A stretch of 64,000 nt of DNA. Origin: Microbacterium sp. SS28 (GTDB lineage: Bacteria; Actinomycetota; Actinomycetes; Actinomycetales; Microbacteriaceae). This document shows, in pieces, positions 56,945-64,000 of this stretch. The notes below the pieces were generated by a model, which ran no database searches, was not told where the DNA came from, and saw only the letters and a list, made by a program, of their open reading frames with translations. The stretch lies in assembly GCF_022761035.1 (NCBI RefSeq), contig NZ_JAKWJP010000004.1, positions 186,001 through 250,000 on the forward strand, written 5' to 3'. How positions within the stretch are numbered: the first letter of the stretch is position 1; each line of letters begins with the position of its first letter. Both the position numbers and the translations under genes were made by a program.

Positions 56945-56953
56945 GTTGGGACG

Positions 56954-57382
56954 ATGCGGATCGCAGAGCTCTCCCGTCGCGCCGGAGTCAAGGTGTCGAC
57001 CATCCGCTATTACGAGCGCTGCAGCGTGCTCCCCGAGCCCGACCGCACGGGGACCGGCTATCGCGACTACGACGAGGAGTCGCTGCGCTACGTGAGGTTC
57101 CTGCGTCGCGGGCAGGAGCTCGGCTTCACCCTCGCCGAGCTCGCCGAGTTCGCGGGCTACTCGGCGCAGGCGCGACGCGGCACCGTGAGTCGAGCGGATG
57201 TCGCCGCGGTCGCCGAGGCGAAGCTGAGAGATCTCGACAGTCGCATCGACGACCTGCGCCGCACGCGCGCCGCCGTCCAGAGTCTGCTCGCGGTCGAGTG
57301 CATCGACCCGGACGCGCCGTGCCCCGTCGTCTCGGCACTCGCCGACGCGCCCTCGTCCGCGCGGGCGAACCGGAGCGCGTGA
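56954..57382 (+). CDS. MerR family transcriptional regulator
   Basis: 142 residues. The N-terminal winged helix-turn-helix (RIAELSRRAGVKVSTIRYYERCSVLPEPDRTGTGYRDY) is characteristic. A dimerisation helix follows. The C-terminal CIDPDAPCP carries two Cys six residues apart, reminiscent of the metal loop of ZntR/CueR, so a metal or thiol signal is possible. It should act on the palindrome at 56471-56486. Confidence 0.88.
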   Translation: MRIAELSRRAGVKVSTIRYYERCSVLPEPDRTGTGYRDYDEESLRYVRFLRRGQELGFTLAELAEFAGYSAQARRGTVSRADVAAVAEAKLRDLDSRIDDLRRTRAAVQSLLAVECIDPDAPCPVVSALADAPSSARANRSA

Positions 57383-57394
57383 AGCAAGGAGCGC

Positions 57395-57886
57395 TCAGGC
57401 CCCGTCGAGAGCCGGCACGAGCGTCAGGAGCGCTTCCTCCACGTCGCGGCCGACGCCCGGCGCATACGAGAGCGTCCGCGACACCTCGGTGAAGCCGCAG
57501 TGCTCGAGCACCGCGAGGGACCGGGCGTTGTGCACCGCGGTGCGGGCGAAGAGCGGCCGGATCGGCTCGCGCGCGATCAGCAGGCGCAGCGCCGCGGTCG
57601 CGACGCCGCGGCCCCACGCGTGCCGCGCGATCCAGAACGTCACCTCGCGGTCGCCGTCCACGGTGAACACCCCCGCGGTTCCTGCGAACCCGCCGCGCTC
57701 GGTGACGACGAGCAGCGCGACATCCGTCGACGCGCGCTCGCGCGCGATCCACGCGTCGAAGGCAGCCCGGTCGTCGGGGTCGGATGCCGTGAACGCGGCC
57801 ATCTCGACGGCCTCGGCGTCGCGCATCATCTCGAAGATCGCGTCGAGGTCGTCGTCGTCCAGCTCGCGCAGCTCTATGTGGGCCAC
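57395..57886 (-). CDS. GNAT family N-acetyltransferase
   Basis: 163 residues from GTG 57886. The acetyl-CoA loop is ARHAWGRGVATAALRLLI, with the preceding beta strand FTVDGDREVTFWI and the C-terminal VHNARSLAVLEHCGF. RimJ/RimL-like subfamily by arrangement; the target is unknown. Convergent with the MerR gene. Confidence 0.85.
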   Translation of the reverse strand: MAHIELRELDDDDLDAIFEMMRDAEAVEMAAFTASDPDDRAAFDAWIARERASTDVALLVVTERGGFAGTAGVFTVDGDREVTFWIARHAWGRGVATAALRLLIAREPIRPLFARTAVHNARSLAVLEHCGFTEVSRTLSYAPGVGRDVEEALLTLVPALDGA

Positions 57887-57924
57887 GCGCCCACCGTAGC
57901 GAGCCCTCTCGCTCACGTGAACCC

Positions 57925-58566
57925 TCAGGCCAGGCCGTGCACGGCGCGCAGCGCCCGCTCGGCGGCATCGCCGTCGCGTGCGGCCACGGCGCTGCGGAAG
58001 GCGAGGTAGGCGTCCGTGCGCGCGATGGGACACTCCAGAAGCGGATTCCAGCCGCGCAGATTGCGACGGATCGCGATCTCGGCCTCGTCCATGAGCCGAC
58101 GGAACGCCCGATTGTCGGTCGCGAGGGTCATTGCCTCGAACAGGTCGGCGCTCGCGTCGATGACGGCCGCGTGATCGTCGACGCGGGATGCCGCGATGAT
58201 CGTGTCGATGTCGGCGAGCGCCTCGGCGAGCACTTCGTCGGAGCAGCGGCTCAGTGCGATGTGGACGACGTTGCCGAGGGCGAAGACCGCGAACTCGTGC
58301 GTCTCTGCGATGAGCTTCGCGTCAGGGATCGACACGCGCGTGTAGCGGTTGGGCGCCACTTCGACGAGGCCCGTGCGCTCGAGACGCTGCAACGCCTCGC
58401 GGACGGGCGTGCGGGACACGCCGAGCCATCCTGCGAGCTCGTGGTCGCGAAGGTGGGCGCCCGGTTGGAGGCGACCGTCGAGGATCGCCTCGCCGATGGC
58501 GCTGTGCACCTCGTCGCCGAGGACCTTCCCGTGCGGATTCACGGGCCTGAGCGGAGCGATGGTCAT
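57925..58566 (-). CDS. GntR/FadR family transcriptional regulator
   Basis: 213 residues. The N-terminal helix-turn-helix (DHELAGWLGVSRTPVREALQRLERTGLVEV) and the C-terminal FCD-type all-helical ligand domain are clear. It probably binds a small carboxylic acid. No metabolic gene is adjacent, so its target is unknown. A palindrome lies 44 bases upstream. Confidence 0.88.
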   Translation of the reverse strand: MTIAPLRPVNPHGKVLGDEVHSAIGEAILDGRLQPGAHLRDHELAGWLGVSRTPVREALQRLERTGLVEVAPNRYTRVSIPDAKLIAETHEFAVFALGNVVHIALSRCSDEVLAEALADIDTIIAASRVDDHAAVIDASADLFEAMTLATDNRAFRRLMDEAEIAIRRNLRGWNPLLECPIARTDAYLAFRSAVAARDGDAAERALRAVHGLA

Positions 58567-58609
58567 GGCGTGGACAAGTGTACGTCGGCGGGGAGACTCC
58601 TCCTGATCG

Positions 58610-58623
58610 ACCGATATATCGGT
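58610..58623. promoter_or_regulatory. Perfect palindrome, candidate GntR operator
   Basis: ACCGATATATCGGT, 14 bases, 44 bases upstream of the GntR start, AT-rich in the centre unlike the surroundings. Autoregulation by the adjacent regulator is the simplest reading. Confidence 0.6.
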
Positions 58624-58673
58624 AGAGTGTCGGTGTCGCGCTTCGGCGTGGCCTATCCGGGGGGATCCGTCGG

Positions 58674-58708
58674 CGCCCGGGCCTTTTGAGCTCTGCTCGG
58701 CCCGGGCG
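58674..58708. terminator. Inverted repeat, possible terminator
   Basis: CGCCCGGGCC and GGCCCGGGCG form a 10-base perfect stem with a 15-base loop that starts TTTT. It may separate the GntR region from cspA. Confidence 0.4.
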
Positions 58709-58798
58709 TTCGATGGTCGTGCCCACGATTCACCCGGTCGCAGGCGGAATTCAGCCTCGGTGACCGCTGCAACGTTTGTGTCACCTTCGGAAACCGGA

Positions 58799-58827
58799 TT
58801 GGCGCGTTTTCGTCTGGCTTCGATAAC
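58799..58827 (+). promoter_or_regulatory. Candidate cspA promoter
   Basis: TTGGCG and GATAAC with 17 bases between them, giving a leader of about 50 bases. Both boxes match 4 of 6. Confidence 0.4.
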
Positions 58828-58883
58828 GTGGTAAGGGTCGGCATCAAATCTTTGCCGGCGTAAAGAGCGAAGAACGGCATTTC

Positions 58884-59090
58884 ATGAGCACGCAGGGCAC
58901 CGTCAAGTGGTTCAACTCCGAGAAGGGCTTCGGCTTCATCGCGCCGGATGAGGGTGGCGCAGACGTCTTCGCGCACTACACCGCCATCCAGGCCGGCGGC
59001 TACCGCGCGCTGGAGGAGAACCAGCGCGTGGAGTTCGAGATCGCCCAGGGCCCCAAGGGCCTTCAGGCGGAGAACATCCGCCCCCTCTGA
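58884..59090 (+). CDS. cspA: Cold-shock domain protein
   Basis: 68 residues. RNP1 KGFGFIAP and RNP2 DVFAHYTAI motifs in a full cold-shock fold (begins [17 protein letters not shown]). It binds single-stranded RNA/DNA. A single-gene transcript ending in a hairpin. Confidence 0.95.
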   Translation: MSTQGTVKWFNSEKGFGFIAPDEGGADVFAHYTAIQAGGYRALEENQRVEFEIAQGPKGLQAENIRPL

Positions 59091-59101
59091 GCAGCGCACC
59101 C

Positions 59102-59135
59102 AAGCCGCCGGACCGCATCTGCGGAACGGCGGCTT
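59102..59135. terminator. Terminator after cspA
   Basis: AAGCCGCC/GGCGGCTT with an inner CCGC/GCGG stem, followed by T-rich TCGTGTTT. Confidence 0.8.
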
Positions 59136-59159
59136 TCGTGTTTCCCGGGTGGCGCCTCG

Positions 59160-61196
59160 TCAGTCCTTGTCGCCGCGGACGAGTTCGAGTCCCGCGCCCG
59201 CGAACTGCCGCAGTGTCGCATCCGGCAGGAATGCTCGGGTCAGCGCGGCGCCGATGCGCGTGAGGTCGCTCTCGTCGCGATAGAGGAGGTACATCGTCTC
59301 GTACCGAGGGTGGAACTTCTCTTTGAAGCGGTGCAGCGACTGGAAGCCGTACACCGGCTCGAGGATGCCGGCGAGCTTGTCGGTGAGGTCTGCGATGGGA
59401 CCGGCATCCGGCGGGTGCTCGTGTGTCAGGGGTGCACCCGAGAGTGAGAGCACCTCGGCGCCCGCTTCGGAGAAGTGCTGCGCGGACGAGCCGATCAGGA
59501 ACTCCATGACGGGTCCGAAGCCGCCTTCGCGGCGCCGCATGAGATCGAGCGTCCAGCCGCGCACGCCCCCGTCGGCGCCGTAGACAGGCAGCCACGACAG
59601 GAAGCCGTCGACGTCGCCGCGAGGCGAGATCGCGAGGGCGAGGCACACCTCCGGGTCCATGGCCTCGTCGAGCGTGCCGAGCGTGAAGCCCATCTCGGGC
59701 AGGCCCTTGTCGCCGACCCACATCTCGGAGATCGCCCGCAGCTGCTGCTGTACGCCCCACGGCTCGTCGGCGAGCCGCGTCATCCGGAACGTCATCTCCT
59801 CGCGCCCCGCGCGATTGATCGCGGTGCGCACCGAGTTCCACTTCTTGCCCGTGAACTGCAGACCGGGAAGATCGACGATCGTGTCGTCCGCGACCACGAG
59901 GCTGCGCCATCCGGCCGGCACCGCGTCCTTCGTCGCCCCGCCGGCGCTGAAGAAGCAGGGGACGAGTCCCGCGCGCTCGCTCGCATCGATGAACTCCCGG
60001 ACGGACGCGGCGCGGGATGCCTCGGGCCCGAGCGGGTCCGCGAGTGCCAGGGCGACGCCGGACCGGCGCTGGAACGCCACGATCCCGTTCGTCGTGCGGG
60101 CGTAGCTGTTGCCGTCCCACGTCGTCATCCACGACAGGGTTCCGCCGCCCGTGCGCCGCAACTCGGCCTTGACGTCGGCGATCGAGGGAGCGGGCGGGAT
60201 GCCGAGCGCGCCGCGGCGCCGCGCGCGGAAGGCGCGGCGGACCCAGACGAGGTACACGAAGAAGAGGAGCCACAGTGCCGAGGTCGCGAGCGTCACACTC
60301 GTGTCGCCGACGGAGTCGCGGAGATCGTCGGCGAAGGGGCTCACGAGGATCCCGACGATGAGGATCGCGGTCGCGATGTTGAGGAGCGCGTACGCGAGCG
60401 TCCACCCCCACGCCCAGCGGCGGCCGCGTCGCAGGCCGTCGGCGAAGAAGAGCACCACCACGACATCGATCGCGACATCGATCCAGGGCCCGCCGACGGC
60501 ATCCGTGTGCCCGAACATCCCGTCCGTCGGCACCAGCACCGTGATGAGCTCGACCGCGCCCAGGGTCAGCGCGACGACGAACGCGATGAGGCGCTGCTCG
60601 CGGATCGTCGTGCGCTGGATGCGCAGCGAGCGGTCGACGAAGAGCACGAGGAGCACCGCGAGGGCGTGCTCGAGGTCGGCGAGGGCGCCCCAGAAGAAGA
60701 GCGCGACGAACACCGCGCCCAGCAGCACGAGCCACGCGCGCACGCGCCACGGCTGGCGCAGCAGCCCGACCGCGGCGGCGATGCACGCCAGCGTCCCGCC
60801 GGAAGGGCCCACATCGAGCGCGAGCGCCTGCTCCTGCGCCCACACCCACGGCAGCGGTGAGAGGACGAGCAGGAGCAGGGCGGAGGCGAGGACCGCGAAG
60901 AGCTGGCCGACGGCGAAGTACGCGAGCGCGACTCGCGTCCCGCGGCGCAGCTCGAGGTAGGCCATTCCCCCGAAGCTCGCGAGCGTGAACACGTAGACCC
61001 ACGGCTGATCGACGAAGAACGTGCCCGTCACGGGCGTCCACCAGCGGCCCGCCGTGAACGCCGGCAGTCCGTACGCGACGGCGTCGAAGACGGTGCTCTC
61101 TTCGAACGGGCGCCACAGGCCCTGCCACACGACGCCGGCGACCAGGAGCAGGCCGACGAGGGTCAGGGTTCCCGGCAGACGTGCGACGACGCGCAT
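59160..61196 (-). CDS. Rhomboid-like membrane domain fused to DUF2156 (MprF-like) transferase
   Basis: 678 residues from ATG 61196. The first ~200 residues are a rhomboid-like bundle with WWTPVTGTFF and a GPSGGT helix. A second membrane part with several helices follows. From about residue 340 a cytosolic DUF2156 domain has FQRRSGVALALADPLGP, KKWNSVRTAINRA and KEKFHPRYETMYLLY. DUF2156 enzymes transfer amino acids from tRNA to phosphatidylglycerol. The His of a working rhomboid protease is not evident. The stop of the coiled-coil gene overlaps its ATG by one base. Confidence 0.8.
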   Translation of the reverse strand: MRVVARLPGTLTLVGLLLVAGVVWQGLWRPFEESTVFDAVAYGLPAFTAGRWWTPVTGTFFVDQPWVYVFTLASFGGMAYLELRRGTRVALAYFAVGQLFAVLASALLLLVLSPLPWVWAQEQALALDVGPSGGTLACIAAAVGLLRQPWRVRAWLVLLGAVFVALFFWGALADLEHALAVLLVLFVDRSLRIQRTTIREQRLIAFVVALTLGAVELITVLVPTDGMFGHTDAVGGPWIDVAIDVVVVLFFADGLRRGRRWAWGWTLAYALLNIATAILIVGILVSPFADDLRDSVGDTSVTLATSALWLLFFVYLVWVRRAFRARRRGALGIPPAPSIADVKAELRRTGGGTLSWMTTWDGNSYARTTNGIVAFQRRSGVALALADPLGPEASRAASVREFIDASERAGLVPCFFSAGGATKDAVPAGWRSLVVADDTIVDLPGLQFTGKKWNSVRTAINRAGREEMTFRMTRLADEPWGVQQQLRAISEMWVGDKGLPEMGFTLGTLDEAMDPEVCLALAISPRGDVDGFLSWLPVYGADGGVRGWTLDLMRRREGGFGPVMEFLIGSSAQHFSEAGAEVLSLSGAPLTHEHPPDAGPIADLTDKLAGILEPVYGFQSLHRFKEKFHPRYETMYLLYRDESDLTRIGAALTRAFLPDATLRQFAGAGLELVRGDKD

Positions 61197-62458
61197 CAGC
61201 GAGCCCCGGCGCGGTCGTAATCGGCCAGTGCCTTGGCGTCTTCGGCCTCGCGCATCGCGCGGCGGGCCGCGTCGAGCGCCGAGACGGGATCCTGCGCCTG
61301 GCGCGCGTCGGCGAGATCCCGCTGCGCCGACAGCAGCCGCAGTCGCGCCGATGCGGAGTGGGCATGGACGACGGATGCCTCGGCCTGCGCGATCGCGGCC
61401 CGCGCTGCCGCGAGGGTACCGGGCAGCGCGGTGCGTGCGCCGCGGAGTCGCTGCTGGGCCGTGCGGGCATCGCCCAGCGCGAGATCGAGCCGATCGCGCA
61501 GGCGTGCGATGCGGTCGATCGTCCGCGTCGGAGTGCGGGCCGCGTCGGTCTGGAGGGCGTCGAGCTGTTCCGTGATCGCTCGCACCTCGGTCTGCAGGCG
61601 GGCGGCGTCGCCGGGCTCGAGATGCTCCGCGATCGTGATCGCCTGGCGCAGCGCCGCGCGCGCCGCGTCGAACTCTCCGGGGATGGCCTGCGAGGCCTGC
61701 GTCACGAGCCGGTGCGTCTCCTCGAGCGTGCGCGCGTCGACCTCGGCGAGACGCAGGGAGCGCTCTGCCGCCGCGAGGTCGGCAAGGGCGGTGCGCGAGG
61801 GATCGCTCGCCTCTTCGGCCGCGCGGGTGAGTATGCGTTCGGCGGCATCCGCCTCGGACATCGCCGATTCTGCCGCGCGCGCGGCATCCCGCCACTCGTC
61901 CTCGGCGTAGCGGGACTCGAGCTCTGCGACGAGCCGGCGGGGATCGCCCATCGACGCGCGCAGCGCGGTCAGGCGCTGCTGCTCCCTGACGAGCTGCTGC
62001 GCCGCCGACACGTTCGCCTGCATCCAGGCCGCGTGCTCGGCGCGCGCCCGCTGGATCGTGCCGAGCGACTCGGCCACCGTCCGCTCGATGCGGGACGCCG
62101 TCTTGCGGACGAGGTCCGGCGCGACGCCGGGTGTCCCGGTCGCGCGATAGTCCTCGAACGCGCGGTCGCGCGCGTGCTGCGCCGTGAGCCGCGCGCGGCG
62201 CAGCGACGTGGGGGCTTCGCCGCCGTAGAGCGCCCCCGAGAGCCCAACCTCGAGCTCGAGCTCGGCCACGGCATCGTCGAGGCGCACGAGCGAGGCGCCG
62301 GCGCGCTCGCGGTCCGCGAGCGCCGCGGCCCGGGCGCGCGGCGACCGGCGCGCGCGGCGGACGAGCCAGGTCGTCACGACGACGAGGAGCGCCGTGACGC
62401 CGAACACCACGAGCGCGGGGATGATCCACCCCAGCGCGCTCGCGATGAGTTCAGGCAT
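61196..62458 (-). CDS. Membrane-anchored coiled-coil protein
   Basis: 420 residues. One N-terminal helix (IIPALVVFGVTALLVVVTTWLV) then almost 380 residues of Ala/Arg/Glu-rich alpha helix (many AAL-, RLR- and AEDE-type heptads). No signature motif. It lies between the MprF-like and HAD genes with overlaps of one and eight bases, so it is part of one operon and may scaffold that membrane enzyme. Confidence 0.8.
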   Translation of the reverse strand: MPELIASALGWIIPALVVFGVTALLVVVTTWLVRRARRSPRARAAALADRERAGASLVRLDDAVAELELEVGLSGALYGGEAPTSLRRARLTAQHARDRAFEDYRATGTPGVAPDLVRKTASRIERTVAESLGTIQRARAEHAAWMQANVSAAQQLVREQQRLTALRASMGDPRRLVAELESRYAEDEWRDAARAAESAMSEADAAERILTRAAEEASDPSRTALADLAAAERSLRLAEVDARTLEETHRLVTQASQAIPGEFDAARAALRQAITIAEHLEPGDAARLQTEVRAITEQLDALQTDAARTPTRTIDRIARLRDRLDLALGDARTAQQRLRGARTALPGTLAAARAAIAQAEASVVHAHSASARLRLLSAQRDLADARQAQDPVSALDAARRAMREAEDAKALADYDRAGAR

Positions 62459-63134
62459 TCGTGTCGTCTACCAGCAGGAGGGCTCGGAGCTCGGTGGCGT
62501 CGTCGACGGCGGCCTGCGCACCGTCCGACTCGTGCGGCCAGCTGAATCCCCAGCGGACGAAGATGACGGGGACGCCGTGGACGGCGCCGCCCTCGACATC
62601 GTGGTGGCGGTCGCCCACGAGGACGGGTCGGCTGATGTCGGCGCCGGATGCCTCGAGCCTGCGCAGCGCCTCGGCGACGATGTCGGACTTGGCGCTGAGT
62701 GTGCGCTCATCGAGGGTCGCCCCGACGATCGCAGCGAGGTGCGGCGCGAGCCCGAAGTGGTCCATGAGGGCGTCGACCTGGATCTCGGGCTTCGAGCTGG
62801 CGGTCGCCTGCGGAACGCCGCACGCGCCGAGCTCGGCGATGAGCTCGCCGACGCCGGGGAAGAGCTTCGCGCCCGTCGTGTAGCCGTCGGCCCTGCCGAG
62901 GGTGCGGTAGAACGAGACGGCCTCTGTGGACTCGGCGGGCGTCATGCCGACGTTGACCTGGAAGGAGTCGTACATCGGCGGCCCGATCCAGTGCACGAGC
63001 TCGGCGCGCGTGGGCGGCTTCTTGCCGAAGTGCTCGAGTGTGATCTTCAGGCGGCGCAGGATTCCGTCCGAGGCATCCACGATGGTTCCGTCGACATCCC
63101 ACAGGACACAGGTCCACGGCGATCGCATCGGCAT
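62451..63134 (-). CDS. HAD-superfamily phosphatase (phosphoglycolate phosphatase-like)
   Basis: 227 residues. Motif I is WDVDGTIVDASDG, motif II is ATASSKPE and motif III/IV is GDRHHDVEGGAVHGVPV. The four-helix cap fits the Gph/PgmB group. The substrate is not known. It overlaps the coiled-coil gene by eight bases. Confidence 0.88.
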   Translation of the reverse strand: MPMRSPWTCVLWDVDGTIVDASDGILRRLKITLEHFGKKPPTRAELVHWIGPPMYDSFQVNVGMTPAESTEAVSFYRTLGRADGYTTGAKLFPGVGELIAELGACGVPQATASSKPEIQVDALMDHFGLAPHLAAIVGATLDERTLSAKSDIVAEALRRLEASGADISRPVLVGDRHHDVEGGAVHGVPVIFVRWGFSWPHESDGAQAAVDDATELRALLLVDDTNA

Positions 63135-63182
63135 GCGTTCAGCCTAGAGGGACGGGCCGCAGGGCTTTGAGGCCGGTGAGCG

Positions 63183-63899
63183 TCAGAAGAGGGTCGGGGT
63201 TCCGCTCTGGACGCCCTTCATGGCGTCGTAGTCGAGCAGGACCGTGTCGATGCCGCGATCGCCCGCGAGCGTCTTGGCCTGCGGGGCGATGCTCTGGGCG
63301 GCAAGCACACCGCGGACGGGTGCGAGGTGCGGATCGCGGTTGAGCAGCTCGAGGTAGCGCGTCAGCTGCTCGACGGCGTCGATGCCGGCCTTGCGCTTGA
63401 CCTCGACGGCGACGTGGCGCACGGCGCCGGCCGCGAACTCGATCTCGACGCTGCGCAGCATGAGGTCGACGGGCCCGATCGCGGTCGGGAACTCCCGCCG
63501 AACGAGTGCGAGGTCGTCGCCGATGACCTCGACCTGCTCGGCGAGGAGGCGCTGCAGATCCGCCTCGACGCCGTCCTTGATGAGTCCCGGATCCACCCCG
63601 AGCTCGTGGGAGGTGTCGTGGATGACCTCGTGGATGCGCACGAGCAGGGCGTCGCCCGTCTTGGCGTGCGTGACACGCCACAGCTCGACGATCCCCTCGT
63701 CGGCGGCCTCGGCATCCGGAGCCTCGACCGTCAGCGTGCACGGCGGGCTCATCCAGTTCAGCGGCTTGTACGAGCCGCCGTCGGAGTGCACGAGCAGGCT
63801 GCCGTCGCCCTTGTGCACGAGCAGCCGGGTCGCGAGCGGAAGGTGCGCGTTGAGGCGACCCGAGTAATCGACGGAGCAGCGGGCGATGACCAGGCGCAT
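63183..63899 (-). CDS. nucS: Endonuclease NucS (EndoMS)
   Basis: 238 residues. N-terminal DNA-binding domain ([18 protein letters not shown]…) and C-terminal nuclease with [11 protein letters not shown] and [19 protein letters not shown]. It makes the noncanonical mismatch repair system of actinobacteria, which lack MutS/MutL. The last residues GTPTLF resemble a sliding-clamp binding motif. Confidence 0.94.
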   Translation of the reverse strand: MRLVIARCSVDYSGRLNAHLPLATRLLVHKGDGSLLVHSDGGSYKPLNWMSPPCTLTVEAPDAEAADEGIVELWRVTHAKTGDALLVRIHEVIHDTSHELGVDPGLIKDGVEADLQRLLAEQVEVIGDDLALVRREFPTAIGPVDLMLRSVEIEFAAGAVRHVAVEVKRKAGIDAVEQLTRYLELLNRDPHLAPVRGVLAAQSIAPQAKTLAGDRGIDTVLLDYDAMKGVQSGTPTLF

Positions 63900-63934
63900 C
63901 CGAAGAGCCTAGCCGCGCCGGTCCGCGGCGAGGG

Positions 63935-64000
63935 TCAGTGCGCCGACGGATGCCCCGCGCCGACCTTGGAGCCGGCGATGGGCTTGGCAGCGCCGGACGC
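63935..64000 (-). CDS. C-terminal end of a gene running off the right edge
   Basis: 21 codons and a TGA stop remain, ending SKVGAGHPSAH. Too short to identify. It would be just upstream of nucS on the same strand. Confidence 0.45.
   Translation of the reverse strand, partial: ASGAAKPIAGSKVGAGHPSAH

Larger units (their letters stand above)
58567..58883. other. Spacer between the GntR gene and cspA
   Basis: 317 bases without a gene. It contains the GntR-operator-like palindrome, an inverted repeat at 58674 and a cspA promoter, listed separately. Otherwise nothing is seen between 58710 and 58790. Confidence 0.7.

Overview
The window is high-GC DNA from an actinobacterium, most likely a member of the Microbacteriaceae such as Microbacterium. 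The evidence is strong G/C bias at third codon positions, frequent GTG/TTG starts, dense overlapping (ATGA/GTGA) operons, a mycobacterium/Streptomyces-style fhaA-fhaB-pstP-rodA-pbpA-pknA-pknB cluster, crgA, an E-type sortase, nucS and DUF3566 after gyrA. It covers the replication origin: rpmH-(DnaA boxes)-dnaA-oriC-dnaN-recF-DUF721-gyrB-gyrA, with rnpA-yidD-yidC-jag-rsmG and parA-parB running leftward.

Layout. (1) 1-13157, minus: the first 4385 codons or more of one gene for a giant secreted protein. It has a signal peptide, a zinc-metallopeptidase-like segment, RTX-like motifs, one dockerin-like Ca loop and a very long repeat body; it runs off the left edge. (2) 13342-14886: a class I methyltransferase. 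(3) 14995-20323: DUF6049-murJ and trxB-trxA, with a textbook SigR-type promoter before trxB. (4) 20449-22695: a DGPF/YCII protein and an ECF42-type sigma factor, with a matching ECF42-like promoter. (5) 22692-28539: parB, parA and rsmG. Where rsmG and parA are usually adjacent, about 3.3 kb are filled by REP-like elements and at least 14 parS or parS-like sites, with a GIY-YIG gene embedded; a further site lies beside the rsmG start. (6) 28559-41533: the oriC core. (7) 41628-45521: tRNA-Ile, tRNA-Ala, a duplicated tRNA-Ala 3' end, NUDIX, YbaK, cyclophilin, rhomboid and crgA. (8) 45577-47179: sortase E, a 51-residue membrane peptide and a glutamine amidotransferase. (9) 47224-56147: the cell-wall/Ser-Thr kinase operon on the minus strand. 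(10) 56295-58566: tRNA-Leu, a MerR pair with a palindromic operator, a GNAT protein and a GntR regulator. (11) 58884-64000: cold-shock protein, a rhomboid-like/MprF-like fusion, a coiled-coil membrane protein, a HAD phosphatase, nucS and a partial gene.

How the genes work together. DnaA, its boxes, the sliding clamp and gyrase start and support replication. ParB, ParA and the unusually dense parS field segregate the origin. MurJ, PbpA, RodA, CrgA, PknA/B, PstP and the FHA proteins make and regulate the growing cell wall. The YidC/YidD/RnpA/RpmH/RsmG group is the conserved translation and membrane-insertion set beside the origin. The most striking novelty candidates are the parS/REP array and the giant metalloprotease-like repeat protein. 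Start sites, promoters and operators are read by eye; no alignment or folding software was run.
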